Assembly (NCBI GenBank): GCA_021521415.1 | Contig: JAIQDT010002845.1 | Location: 1 to 64,000 of the forward strand | DNA: 64,000 bases | Origin: Bidens hawaiensis | Lineage: Eukaryota; Streptophyta; Magnoliopsida; Asterales; Asteraceae | Direction: 5' to 3' | Part shown: piece by piece, positions 1 to 11,500 of the stretch | How the letters are laid out: the number at the start of each line of letters is the position of its first letter | Position numbering within the stretch: position 1 is the first letter of the stretch | The notes under the pieces: model-generated | Told to the model about the DNA's origin: nothing | Seen by the model: the letters and a program-made list of their open reading frames with translations, nothing else | The model's database searches: none | Position numbers and translations under genes: made by a program

Positions 1-1789
1 AGTCACATTCCTTTCCTGGGTCCATCGCGTATCGCGATGGACAATCTTCAAGTCAGTCACATAGCATATCAGGCTTCAGAATCACAAAATATTAGTTTAA
101 TCAGCCTGCTGCTCTGTTTTACGTGCCAATCATCCCGAGACTTCATCTTGTGCTCATACATGTCCAAATTAACCACATTAATGCCCCGTGACCTGTAACA
201 CAAAAGCATGTGTGACAGTCCCCGACCCCTATACCCCGGGAGGGGAGCCGCGAACATCGAGTGGTGGTATCAATGCTTATTAAAATAACTTGTAGAGGAA
301 TATTTCATCAGGACCGTAGTTAGGAGTAAGTGATCAGAGTTATAAAAACACCATTATTCTTATTTCTTAAACTGGGAATAAATAAGCTTTATAGAAATAA
401 ATCCTAATTTACAAAACACATTTCTTTGTTCTGGTGACAAGCCACTTATTTAAGCTGGAAGCCCGCATGCATCATTCCTTTGTCTCTAACAAGTCACCCG
501 AAACATGTTTAAAAATATTTGATCAGCAAGAAATGCTGGAGAGTACATTCATTTGTAAATGACACATTTTATAGTTACAACATTAAGATGTCTTTATATC
601 TATCTGCTTACAAATTACCGAAAGGTACTTGTCACTCGACTGCAATCGTGACTGTGGTCATATACTTATTGGCTAACACTTGTCAATAAGTAATGTGTAA
701 TAGCCAATTAGGCATGCCTTGCATACAAAACCCCACAATACCAGTAGTAACCATCCCGTAAGTTTACAGAGACTTAATTATTGTAATGTAATTAAAATCT
801 TTTGCAAATATTTTGAAAGCATTTGGACTATCAGTCATGAGTTCGATAAGTTTAAAAATCACCATGACAGTATTGGAAAACAAGTTGTCTCACATAAATG
901 TGAGTTGTACAAAACTTGAATGTCTCACCTTGCAAGTTTACAATTAAAGAGCGCTTCTTGGTATTAAGCACCTATGTTAAACACAATTTAGTATATCTAG
1001 ATTAGTATAAACCCATAATCATAATGATAATCACAAGATTATAAACTTTACACGATGGTACACTGTCTTACCTTGTATAGGCAGAGCTTTTAGATTCGTG
1101 TATAAAAGCTTCTTTCGATCGAAGAAGGTATCGTTACGACTACTCCGGTATTATACCTACACTCTTATATATAAGAAATAGAGAGAGACATGAAAAGTGT
1201 GTGAGGAAGTGAAGTCTGGATTCCACCCCTATTTATAGCTAAAATTGGGTTCCTTCGTGTAGCGCGAAGAAACACAAACAAATTGCTTCGCGTAGCGCGA
1301 AAAGATTATACGGTTGTCGAGTCAGCCCTAGCTATGCCACATGGTAGGTAATATGTCACTTTTGCGTATCACGTCGCGTAGCGCGAAGGAGCTAGTTTCA
1401 AAAAAACTAAGGCGGCTCTCAAGTGGCTCGCGACGATGCGAGCGTGCAAAGTGCGCCATATTGCGTCCAACGCATTTCGCCCGAGCCCGTGCGCATGCGC
1501 GTCTATTATCATATAAGCTCTCTTTCTTATAAAGAGTTTACAAGTTTTGTAATCTAGCAATGTGAGAGAAGAACTTACTTTCTTATTTATACCAATGTGA
1601 AGCATTTCATTTTCCTTACTCCACAAATGTCAGATGAAAACTCATTTGTGTTATTTTCATCATTTTCCTTTTTTATGCTTGAATTATGGTTTGTTATAGT
1701 ACGTATGAAGTATCTTTGTTCATATAATAAACTGATAAAATTATACAATATTGCTATCTTAATATACAAACTTTATACGCGACCATCAA
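1..1789. other. Unassigned repeat-derived DNA with GC-rich palindromes
   Basis: I see no gene in this stretch. It is AT-rich apart from islands of palindromic GC-rich sequence: a 9-bp inverted repeat around 21-41 (arms TCCATCGCG and CGCGATGGA, spacer TAT) and three related motifs near 1253-1388 of the form TTCGCGTAGCGCGAA. The sequence TGTGACAGTCCCCGACCCC near 209 resembles a Ty3/gypsy LTR terminus, but no partner end, primer site or polypurine tract could be tied to it. The short open frames here have no recognisable motifs. Probably decayed LTR-retrotransposon DNA. Confidence 0.4.
1253..1388. repeat. Cluster of TTCGCGTAGCGCGAA palindromic motifs
   Basis: Three near-identical 15- to 17-bp imperfect palindromes lie at about 1253-1269, 1286-1302 and 1374-1388, with core CGCGTAGCGCG or CGTGTAGCGCG. 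A related but different palindrome sits at 21-41. They are much more GC-rich than the surrounding DNA. The function is unknown; protein binding or hairpin formation in a decayed LTR is possible. Confidence 0.55.
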
Positions 1790-1797
1790 ATTGAAAT

Positions 1798-2477
1798 TAG
1801 GACTGTTCAAAGGGTAAGACCCTACCCTTTTACCTAATACTCTACCCGGATCCTTTACCCTTTTAGGAAGAAATGTGGACCCGAGACCCTACCCTCTAAA
1901 CAATAAAAGGGTCGGGTATAAATAAGGTTTCAAGGGTCTAACCCTTTACCCTTTAAAGCAGTAACAGCAGCTCATCTTTTGCATTTACTAGTTGCATATA
2001 TCATATATGACTTTAATATATAAATCCAAGAACCATTATACTTTCATTTAATAACACAGTAAATTCTAACTTTGAAAGTTTATCAACCATTTGAACCGAT
2101 GCAAATAATATTCACATTCACAAATTTCATGTAGAGAACAATTCAGTCATTTTCATATATACATTATATATATGTTTCCAACCAGTAGTATGGCCTTTTA
2201 TTTTTATTTTTCTTAGTAGTTGGAAAATTTATGATGAATCATAAATAAATACAAACCTCTCATACATTTCAGATTAATCACGAATCTGATGTATATAGAA
2301 ACTAGTAAACGGGTAAAGGTTCTGAAAAAGGGTCGGACCCTTGAAACCCTTTTACCCTTTAAGGAGAAATTTAAATACCCTTTACCCGACCCTTATTATA
2401 TATTCGGGTCTAATTAAGGGTTTTACGAGTCGGGTAAAAGGGTTTCAAGGGTCTGACCCTTATCTTGCTCACCCCTA
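1798..2477. mobile_element. Non-autonomous hAT element (680 bp) with 8-bp TSD
   Basis: The element begins TAGGACTGTTCAA and ends with the complement of TAGGGGTGAGCAA, giving short imperfect terminal inverted repeats of hAT type. It is flanked by a perfect 8-bp target duplication ATTGAAAT (1790-1797 and 2478-2485). The two subterminal regions are packed with GGGTAAAGGG and CCCTTTACCC motifs in both orientations, as expected of hAT transposase-binding arrays. There is no coding capacity, so it must be moved in trans. The boundaries rest on the exact duplication and the matched termini. Confidence 0.9.
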
Positions 2478-2485
2478 ATTGAAAT

Positions 2486-2952
2486 GCATTTTTAACATAT
2501 TGGCATAGAATTTTTTTTAAATAATGGTAAAATGAAGAGCTAATTGATATCTGTTGTTTAAAATGACCGTAAACATTTCTTGTGATTTATAAAAACTCCA
2601 CTCCATAATTAATTATTTTTGATTATTTTTGATTATTTTTAATATGAAGGCAACATTTACGAAAATGCTTATTCCAATGAAAAACGGGTTTTCTACAGCC
2701 ACCGAAAGGGTTTGCTAGAAAACCCCCAATCTTTTGTCTCATTATGCTTTTTTTTTTATTTTCTTTTCTTTCTTTTGTTGTTTATAATAATAAATTGTTT
2801 ATTTTATTTAATATTAATAAACAAATAATTGTTTTTAATATTAATAAATAATTGCTTCTCGTAACCAGCTCGTTTGATAAGATTTCGGTACAAACAAATA
2901 ACATATATGTACACCAAAACAAGTATTATATACAAAAGATGAACAAATAAAA
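2486..2952. other. AT-rich left end of element A with hairpin
   Basis: No gene. A perfect 10-bp inverted repeat (GGGTTTTCTA at 2686-2695, TAGAAAACCC at 2716-2725, 20-bp loop) is followed by TTTATAATAATAAA-type low-complexity DNA. The stretch at about 2821-2885 is clearly homologous to 26327-26395 (shared TTCTCGTA and CAGCTCGTT blocks), which lies just inside the palindromic left end of MULE element B. I read 2686-2952 as the left terminus of a related element. Confidence 0.5.
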
Positions 2953-3177
2953 CTAAATACAACAAATAAAACAAAAGTATAAAAATCTACATACCCCCCC
3001 CCCGAAGTCTACATCGCCGGGGGCCCTAAACGCCATGTCGCCAACGTCGTCATCATCATCTGCCCTGCACCTAGCACCCGACCCCTCACCGGCAGCATCC
3101 ACGTCGTTGTCCCGTTCGCGTCTCACGCCAGACGTGCTCGCCTCATGGTCAAAACTGGGAGGGGTGGCGAGGGGCAT
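2953..3177 (-). CDS. Asp-rich 74-codon ORF at the 3' side of element A
   Basis: A short open frame that begins MPLATPPSFDH and contains a run of aspartates (RADDDDDVGDMAF). It starts about 20 bases after the stop of the ORF1-like pseudogene on the same strand and has a similar GC-rich coding-like composition, unlike the AT-rich DNA around it. It may be a further exon or the former C-terminal tail of that gene rather than a separate protein. No domain is recognisable. It runs into a C8 tract near 2994-3003 and then low-complexity DNA. Confidence 0.3.
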   Translation of the reverse strand: MPLATPPSFDHEASTSGVRRERDNDVDAAGEGSGARCRADDDDDVGDMAFRAPGDVDFGGGVCRFLYFCFICCI

Positions 3178-3197
3178 GGGGTAGTCCTGTCAGACTA

Positions 3198-4362
3198 CTA
3201 TGCTGCCAGATAGTGAACAACCCAGCTAATCTGGCGCGCCATCTGCATCATCCTCTGCTCCGTGCGCAGCGACCGACGCTCAACGGCCCGCAACCTGGCG
3301 TTGGTGGCGGGATCCAAACGCACCGCACGATATGTACGTGGAACGTGCTGAGGCGGCAGCTAATAACAAAACAATAAAAATACGTTTAATAAATAGACGA
3401 ATTAAAAAGAAACCGTAAATCGATAATATAATAAAAATACCTCATGTGCGTTCGGATCCTCATGTGCGTCACCACCATTATCCGAATCCCCGCCGGCCCC
3501 CTCCCCCTCGTCGACAGGCTGATCTAAGATATGCACCTTGCTGCTGCGAGCTGGTGAGGGTGGATTAAAGGCACCGGGACAAGAGGGGCACGTGCCCTTA
3601 CCCCGGCCACTAGTTGGTCATAAACGGGCCGTTGGGCCCGACGAACGAATGCACAATGTGCATGCTGGTGCAATGGCTGAGATCCAGTTGACGCGGAGGG
3701 GTCAGTGTGATAGCCAGGCCGTCCACCAGGTGTCCATGGCCTAGAGAGATCGCAAGCTAGGTGATGTACGTGCCACCCATCAAGGACCTTCGTGCCTGCT
3801 TGTGGTAATAACTGGCAAAATAGAATGCAAAAAGCCCCTAGCGAGGTTGCAGGTCATGCCGGTCAGCAGAAACCTAAAAAAACAGGTCGCAGAGGCTGCT
3901 GTGCTCCGCGCCCTGATTATGACCCGAAACGGACGTCGCAATCAGTCTTTGTAGATAGATGTATAATATAATATAATATAATATAATATAAATATAATAT
4001 AATATAATATAATATAATATAATATAATATAATATAATAATATAATAATAATATAATAATAATATAATATAATATAATATAATATAATATAATATAATAT
4101 AATACACTATAGGAACGTACCTGTGCAGCGGGTCCCTAATGGCCAAGGCCCTCTTCACGAACGCCTCATCGCTGATGGCGCTCCACCACACCCGTAGGTC
4201 GTCGTCCGGCATATGGTAGATGCTCTGCGTGTAGATCGGGAGGCGTACCTTTGCCTCCGTGTATAGGCCTAGAGCCACAGCGAACTCCTCCATGGAGAGG
4301 TGGACGTCCTCCCTGAACATGCGGAAATCGTATTCGTTTGGGAATATCCGCTTCCCAGTTTA
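3198..4362 (-). pseudogene. ORF1-like gene, C-terminal part (Athila ORF1 / plant-mobile-domain type)
   Basis: Read on the minus strand, the fragment opens with IFPNEYDFRMFREDVHLSME and continues FAVALGLYTEAKV, a 'loop then ALGLYT' block that I associate with ORF1 of Athila-like retrotransposons and, more distantly, with plant mobile domains. The conserved IRDPLHRYV follows; after an AT-rich interruption the frame resumes with RLIATSVSGHNQG and SLCDLFF, then a stop and a frameshift. Further down the strand are TSMHIVHSFVGPNGPF and an acidic tail. A plausible 81-bp intron (3360-3440, donor GTATTT, acceptor TTATTAG) separates that tail from a last exon ending HYLAA at the TAG at 3198-3200. It is collinear with fragments at 7323-7390 and 24144-24454, from which insertions split it. 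The family is from memory; the gene is clearly broken. Confidence 0.6.
3960..4105. repeat. ATAAT pentanucleotide microsatellite inside the ORF1-like gene
   Basis: About 145 bp of near-perfect ATAAT (TATAA) units interrupts the ORF1-like frame exactly between IRDPLHRYV and RLIATSVSG. On the minus strand the upstream coding sequence ends in CACAG followed by GTACGT, a good splice donor, and the tract ends near TACAAAG, so it may be an expanded intron. Similar tracts occur at 7391-7429, 24051-24143 and about 58224-58310. Confidence 0.85.
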
Positions 4363-5349
4363 ATTTACTAAACAACTTAATTCAAATAAGTATATTTTCG
4401 CATTATCATTAATATTTAAATTTGTAACAATTTTAATATTTTAGAATATCTTAATCGAATTAATTTAAATCTTAAAAATCACCAACTTGAAAAGCTATGA
4501 CCTTATATTAACTTCTCTTTAAACTCATAACTACTTAAATTAACTAAACACGACTCACCAAAATTTTCGTTAACTATGTTTAAACTTATATTCTCGATCT
4601 TAAGAACTTCATTCCTAAAGAATACGATATTTAAGGACTCCGTATGCCATTAACTATTTGTTATAAATTAAACATTTGCGTAATTCATTCCCTGAATAAA
4701 ATTCCTTTATCGAAGTTAATCTATTAGGATCTTGTATCTCCATCTCATTTCCTTAATCTCGATTATCACAATAACATCTGTCTCACCAAATCTATTTTCT
4801 TCAATTTTCAAAATTTTACTTTTAAAAGCAAAAGAGGTTTTCGAAATCTCACGGTTTTATTAATTTAACTAAGAAATTTATTAATTATCATTTGAAATTA
4901 TATTTAGAAATTATCAAAAACAATTGTTTTCTCTTAAAAAAATTTATTTCAAAACGTTTGTTTCTCATAAAATAATGATTTTAAATATTTTATAACCCAC
5001 ATGATGGAACAAATTATGCGGACCATCCGTCGATAAGAGTAATTATAGATGCATACATAATTATTCAAGTCCTCGCATGGAAATCATAATACGTACAATT
5101 ATGTGTCATGATTTAGAACCTAAGGTAGCTTAGGTAACGGTACGAATGATGAGATGATAAGGACATGGCGGATACGCCGCTGGTACATCCTATATATAAG
5201 TGCCCTTATCGGATTGCCATTTGAAGCGTTGCTTCGGTTATTAGAAGTTCTTTGTTTTGATATTTTCGTTAAAAGCTTAATTATTTTCAAAACGATAATG
5301 TTTTGGTTTTCCTTAATTTCGGGACGAAATTCCCTAAAGTAGGGGAGAC
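4363..5349 (+). other. Decayed 3' internal region of a Ty3/gypsy element
   Basis: No open frame of note; AT-rich DNA. The last 40 bases carry the usual end of a gypsy internal region: TTTCGGGACGAAATTCCC, then a purine-rich polypurine tract (GTAGGGGAGA, about 5339-5348) directly before the LTR. The pol genes that should precede this are missing, so the element is truncated at its left side. Confidence 0.55.
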
Positions 5350-7322
5350 TGTAACATCTCGGATTTTTCAAAACCGTATTCGTTTGCGTATAACCCGAGC
5401 CAAAAACATTTTAGATCTTCAATATTAATCAAAAACCAATATTTATAAGTAATTAAGTCTCTAATATTCATTTTATACCCTTTAGGTTTCATATGTAGTT
5501 CATTTCTTAATTTAATAATAAAAGATTCGTTAATTGTCCAATTCTCAAACTACAAGGACCTATGTTGTCAAAAATGAAAAGTCCACCCAACGAAGGCCGG
5601 AGCGCCGCGTGGCCACCACCATCATCCCGTCGAGCGGCGCATGGAGACCCCTGCACAGATCGTTTAACTTTAGTTCGTTTTCTAGTTCGTTTAAGGTATT
5701 AAATCGCTTCTTTTAGGCATATTAGAGAGAATTAAGGGCCAAGTAAACATCCTATAACTAAAATATGAATCCAAAATCGTTTCGTACTAACCAAGACCAG
5801 ATCTTTATGTATAAGTCGTTGATTCTTTCCTTAAATCACATATACTTGCTTAAACGGGCCAAAAAGCCCATATTTGGTTCGTTTTAGCTATTCTTATATA
5901 AACAAGCCTCATTCATCTGCTGTAAACTTTAATCAAACCCTAAAGAATATCCTCCAGCCATCCTACCTTTTGCTCAGCTCGTAAACCCTTTGGTTTTTGC
6001 ATGATCGTTAAAGATTCAAGACTTGTTCGTTGACTTTGCTTGCTTTAGGATCTTTGACTTCCGTTTCTCATCAATCCTTTCACTTTCCGGGTAAGTTGTA
6101 AACTGTAAACTTGTTCATACATATTCCCTCGTCAATAACCTTCAATCAATTTCAGTGGTTGAAGGGTGTTGACTGGTCAATTTGCTTAAAACCCGATGAA
6201 GGGTAAAACAGTCAACAAGTTTGACTTATCGTTTTCTCATGCTTTTGGTCGGATTCAACGTTCGGTCCAGAAGACTTTTATTCTCGTAACATAATTTTAA
6301 GGGTTCTGACAAAAACCCAACTCCCAACTCGAAGATCGGATTCTGGTCAAACTCGACTCGTTTAAACATTAAAATCAACATAACTAGAGTTCTACTCATC
6401 CATCTGGATTGATTCCATCGGCATTAGTTCGTTTTTATTTATAGTTTCATATCACAAAGTTTCAGATTCTGATCATTAATCTCGTTGGACATGTATTGGA
6501 CGACTCGCTTAAATCATTAGTTCGTTTGTCGAATTTATTATTCACTTGCCTTCCGTCTAAGGTGAGTTTGATCATTCCCCTTTTTATCAAATGTTTTCAA
6601 ATGTTTTGGAGATATATGCGTATTTACTCATATTTTCTATCCTATATATATACACAAACTCGCAAACATAATCATTGTGTGAATATCAGTTGAATGCTAT
6701 TTGCTAATTGCTACATGTTTAATTGTTTACTTGACAACATTCAGAGAGGTCCAACATATCCCCTTTGTATAGGGTTCTCATTAGTATGATCATACGACCG
6801 TCTTAGTAACCGGAGCCCGATTCGCTTGGTGAAGGTAAACCGACAATTTAGTCATTGTAATCAATGCCCGATTCGCTTGGCAATGATTCATTGGCACACG
6901 AGTACAACTTGGTTTTGGTTTATTAAGGTTTGATTGATTATTACCACATAGATTGGTTTGCGCATTTAACACTTATCATTTATCAAATTATCTATCATAT
7001 TTATATATTTTATTTGTTGTGTCAAATTGGTGATCATCTCACTCAACATATTTGTTGAGAAAACTTCATTTTCTACGCATATGCAGGTTGCCTGAGTTGA
7101 AGGATGGACACTTAGAAAGACCTTAGGGTTATATTGAAGACAAACTTGAATTTAATTGATTGTATTTAATTATTTGAATTGTTTCATTGTGTTTGATTAT
7201 TGTGTGTGTTATTTGAACAAAATAATTAATTAGATATTGTCATTTATATTTATGATAGTATCTTCGAGCTGTGAGCAATCGGATCACGCCCCAGCATTTC
7301 CGCCTTAGGTTGGGGTGTGACA
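5350..7322 (+). mobile_element. Ty3/gypsy 3' LTR (about 1.97 kb)
   Basis: Begins TGTAACATCTCGG directly after a polypurine tract and ends GGTTGGGGTGTGACA, giving the TG...CA limits of an LTR. No second LTR is present in the window, so this is the 3' LTR of a 5'-truncated element. It lies between two fragments of the minus-strand ORF1-like gene (4362 and 7323), so it inserted into element A. The small open frames inside (for example around 5534-5716) look like chance. The exact family cannot be set without pol; the terminal sequences resemble chromoviruses. Confidence 0.8.
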
Positions 7323-7390
7323 GCACGCGACTCATCGGCACTTGGCTGCCACATCCGAATCTCCAGCTTACCTGACGCACGCGGCCTGAT
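7323..7390 (-). pseudogene. Middle fragment of the ORF1-like gene of element A
   Basis: A 68-bp GC-rich island between the gypsy LTR and the ATAAT microsatellite. On the minus strand one frame is open throughout (PRASGKLEIRMWQPSADESR), and CGTCAG is followed by GTAAGC, a strong splice donor consensus. Base composition and orientation match the ORF1-like pieces on either side. Too short to identify on its own. Confidence 0.4.
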
Positions 7391-7429
7391 ATAATATAAT
7401 ATAATATAATATAATATAATATAATATAA
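7391..7429. repeat. ATAAT microsatellite, left target of the copia element
   Basis: A run of ATAAT units ends exactly where the Sirevirus LTR starts (TGTTGGGTCGG, 7430); the same repeat resumes directly after the 3' LTR at 24051. The element therefore inserted into a pentanucleotide array, where the 5-bp target duplication cannot be told apart from the repeat unit. Confidence 0.85.
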
Positions 7430-8477
7430 TGTTGGGTCGGATTTATGATAAGGAAGATTGGAATCTTCTCAACCTCCTCAGAAAAACGGCTTAGTATGGA
7501 CTCCGAGCAAGCCTAGGCGATCGAGCATGGTTTTACTACTTCGAGCAAGGTCTTCAGAACCTTAAATGGTTAATTCTTCTAAGTGTTAAGGCTTCGAGCA
7601 AGCTACACTTCAACGAGCAAGAGTATTCTTCTATCGAGCATGGATTGCCAATCGAGCAAACAGCTTGATCATACAAGTTTTAATCAAGTGTTACGAGCAC
7701 AGGATGATCGAGCACATGGGGACAAGCATGGATGCAATAAGAAGATGTCAAGTGATCAAAGCAAGGACTTCGAGCATAGTTCAGTTCCCGAGCAAGATTT
7801 ACATCCGAGCATGATAAAGATTGCTGAATAAGAAAAGCTGAAGACATCAAGAAGAATGAGCTTGCTCGATGGATTGGTTCGAGCAAAGCATGGACTAGTC
7901 AAGAAGAATGAAATCTACTGGAAGGGAATATCTTCATTGAAGATATTCTAAGTAAAGTATGCTCGAGGACATACATCGAGCATACCTAGCATAGTGAGCT
8001 TGCTCGAGCAAGATTGTTATCTTGCTCGAGGACTCGACACTTGTATTATTTTGTGTTTCATTATGTAATGATTAGGAACTTCTAGAAGGAATGTTAGGGT
8101 CTATAAATAAGGGTCCTAGGATACCTTTTAGAACACGGATTTCCAGACGGAATACATGCTAGCACGCACTGAATACGAAAAACATTCCAAAGAATATTCT
8201 CTTTGTTTTCTCGTACAATCGCCGCCGCCGTCACACAAAACCCTAGACATTCCTTTCACTGTTCCATTAATGATGTATTGATTACAGTGAATCTTTGTCT
8301 ATTGAATGAGCCTTGATTGACTATTTATTACTGTTTTGTGTTTATTATTCACACCCCTTCGTTCCCATTCGTTGGATATCCTGATTCCGCCGGGATATTC
8401 AACAGGCCTTTTGGGTAATCGAGTCGGTGTGTTCTTGTCAACCTTTCTAAGGTTTCACCCGATTCACGGTCCTAACA
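7430..8477 (+). repeat. Sirevirus 5' LTR (1048 bp)
   Basis: Starts TGTTGGGTCGG and ends GGTCCTAACA, with the short inverted termini TGTTGGG and CCTAACA. The first 650 bp hold about 17 copies of the core CGAGCA, mostly as TCGAGCA followed by A, T or C and mostly on the plus strand; this is the presumed U3. A TATAAATA box lies at 8102-8109. The short ORF at 7583-7831 is just the motif array read as protein. It matches 23010-24051 almost throughout. Confidence 0.93.
8102..8109 (+). promoter_or_regulatory. LTR TATA box
   Basis: TATAAATA within GGGTCTATAAATAAGGG, located downstream of the TCGAGCA array and about 370 bp before the LTR end. The 3' LTR has the same box at 23682-23689. Its position fits the U3/R boundary of a Sirevirus LTR. 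Confidence 0.7.
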
Positions 8478-8479
8478 AG

Positions 8480-8493
8480 TGGTATCAGATCAG
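8480..8493 (+). other. Primer-binding site (initiator tRNA-Met)
   Basis: TGGTATCAGATC starts two bases after the 5' LTR. Its first ten bases match the complement of the plant initiator tRNA-Met 3' end, the usual primer of copia elements; the next positions deviate. Confidence 0.85.
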
Positions 8494-8585
8494 GGTAAGC
8501 TCGCTGAAGGCCACGGGACAGAAGGTTGTGAAAAAGCTTGAAGCTTTACTCTGCTTTCACTACTGCAAACTTCAGATCTACTGGA

Positions 8586-11500
8586 ATGGAAGACCAAGAA
8601 GTATCCATAAACAAGATTCCAAGGTTGCTTGGACAAGAAAACTTCATAAAATGGAAGGTGCTCTTTGAAGCAGCTGTGAACTAAAATGACCCAGAGCTCT
8701 GGACTTCCATCACTGAAGGAAACTACGTTCCTTCAACAGCTCCAAACAACAATGCAACCGTTGAACTGAAGATGAAGAAGAGAGATGATAAAGCTCTATC
8801 TATGCTGAAATTAGGGCTCTCTTGGGAAATCCTGACAACTGTAAATCATCATAAGACCGCAAAGGGTATGTATGATGCAGTTATTGAAATGTTTGAAGGG
8901 AATACTGAATTAAGAGACATCAAGAAAGATAGATTGAAACAGCAGCTTGACAGATTCAAGTTTAAGGAAGGAGAAAGACTAAAGTCAGTTCTGCAAAGGT
9001 TCATGATGATTGTGAATGAAATTAGAACAACAGACCTTCAGATATCTGATTTTGATTGAACAAGAAACTTTTATCATCTCTGTCTGGTGAGTGGTACACT
9101 ACCAGCAAGTTCATCAAAGAAAAGGCCAGTTTTCCAAACTTTAAATTGGATGATGTGATTGCCTTTCTCAAGGCTGCAGAACATAAGATGATTGAGAACC
9201 ATATGATTCGAGAGGATAAGCCAAGTTTTCAAATAAACAATGCGCTTGTAGCACCAATGGGCAACCTCTTAATCAAGAATCAACAGCCTATTGTTGAGGA
9301 ACCATCAGAAACAAGCTCATCTTGCAGTAGCCAATCAAGATTCAATGTTCAGCTGATTGAAGATGACACACCATCTCCAGCAAATGGGCAGACTACATTC
9401 ATGCAGCACAACCCAACTCAAGGAACAGATTACCAGGCCTTGTTCTCCATGTTCACTGAGTCATATCATGCCTTTGTGGACAAGAATCTGATAAATACAA
9501 GCATTATGCAAGAAGATCTAGAACAAATAGATGCTGATGATTTAGAAGATATGGACATTAAATGGCAAGCAGCTATGCTAACAGTGAGGAGCAAGAGATT
9601 GTATAACAGGACAGGTAGAACAACCTTCACTGGTCCAACTGAAAGAATTGGATTTGACAAATCGAAGGCCATCTGTTATAACTGTCAACAACCTGGACAC
9701 TTTGCCAGAGAATTTAGCATGCCAAGGCAAGCTGGAAATCAATTGAATCAAAATCAATTCTACCAGAACCAGAATCAAAATTTCCAGTAGCAAAGGAATC
9801 AGATTACCAACCAGAACCCCTACCAAAATCCAAACAGACCCCAACAGCAAACATTTCAACCTCAAAGAAACAACCAAATGCAGGCTCACACAAACCAGAA
9901 CATAACAAATCAGAACAATGTGAACCAGCAGAGAGACCAAGGAAATGTTTCTGTTACCAGGGTGCCATAGGATGGGGAATTTGATTGGAACAATCATGCT
10001 GCTGAAATAAAGAGGGGAAATGTTGCATTTATGGCAAAAGTGCATGACCAGGCTGAATCTTCAAACACTCAGGTACAATCTGATGTCTCAATTTCTGATC
10101 TTCTGATTACTCAGGAAATTGGAAAATGGAAAACTGAGTGTGGGAGGAAGGAAGCCTTTTTGAATATTTATGAAACAAGTGAAGCAACATATGAAAGTCA
10201 AATCAAAAGAGTTGAAGATGACTGTATGATGGCATACCAGACCCAATCAAGAATGACAATTGAAATTGAAGGGTTGAAGAAGATGTATGCAGAAGAGAAA
10301 ATGAAGAATGCTGAATTGCTAATTCAAATGGATTTCTTGAAGAACCTTGTTTCTACTGGCAATATCGTGGGTTATGTTGATAAAATGACTGATGAAGAGA
10401 AGTATAAAAAGGTGCCACCACCTTTTTGTGACAGCGACCCACTGAAAGTAGACAAGGAAAGTAGAAGTGAATACCTTAAGCAATTCAAAAATGTTTTTGA
10501 TGACAAGAATGAGTTTGTGCAGCAGTATGCTGATGTGTATGTGGACAAGAACAGAGAATTTGCAGTGAAGAAGGGTGAGGAGACAGAAAATGAGAAGAAT
10601 GACAAATTGGTAGGTGAAAACAAAAGTGGAGTGAGTACTCCAGTGAAGACAATAATTGCAGTCGTGGAGGCTCTAAGTCATCCAAGGGCAAAAAAAAGAA
10701 AGGATCAAGCAAAAAGAAAAGTGAAAAGATTCCTCTTCTTCCAAAGATGACTCCAAAGATGAAAAGGCATTATGAGAAAATGAGAAGAGAACATGTGGTA
10801 TTTGACATCTGTGCTAGACCACACAAACTGAGATCAAGAAAAGAACAGAAGAAACTATGAAGTCTACTTATGATCAGTCACATCCACCAATTTACCCAGT
10901 TTTCTCTAATCATGAGTTATTTGATATTGGGGTTGTTGATTATGTGATAATAAGAAGATATTCAAGAGAAGAAGAAGGAAGCTCATTAAGAACTCCCTCC
11001 AAGCTGAAGGAAATAGTGTTTGTCAAAGAAAAGTATCCACAGACAATTGACATCAGTGAACCAATCAAGATGGATTTCTCCAACACTTTGTGTCCAAAGA
11101 CCTCTTTAGGCTTTGACTTTCCTAAACCCAGTGATAAAATCAAAGACAAACAATTGCTTGAAGATATGGGAAGCTATGCCAAGGTCTGGTGCAAGAAGTG
11201 TGATGCATATAGTCATCACACTGACTCTTGCTGGATTCTTGAGGACACCTTTGAAAATCTTGATGTGGTGAGTGGATTTGATATGAAGAGTTATAAAGAA
11301 ATGTATCAGAATTACTTGAGTGAAAATAGAAAACCATATGGTTGTGTGGAACAAAAGGAGATTCTTGAAAGAAAACTCAAGACCATTCTGAAAATCAAAG
11401 TAAATGAGAAAGAGCCACACAAAGCTGAGAAGAACAAAAGGTCAACTGATAAGGGAAAAGCAAAGATCAGACCTGGAATTCTTAATGGTGATGAAAAGTT

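Noticed and set aside
209..260. Possible LTR terminus TGTGACAGTCCCCGACCCC
   Set aside because: No primer site, polypurine tract, partner end or duplication could be tied to it.
1369..1626. Overlapping ORFs on both strands near 1.4 kb
   Set aside because: They arise from the GC palindromes; no protein features.
9466..10045. Antisense ORFs across gag
   Set aside because: The sense strand has gag motifs and zinc knuckle; the antisense frames are hydrophobic by-products.
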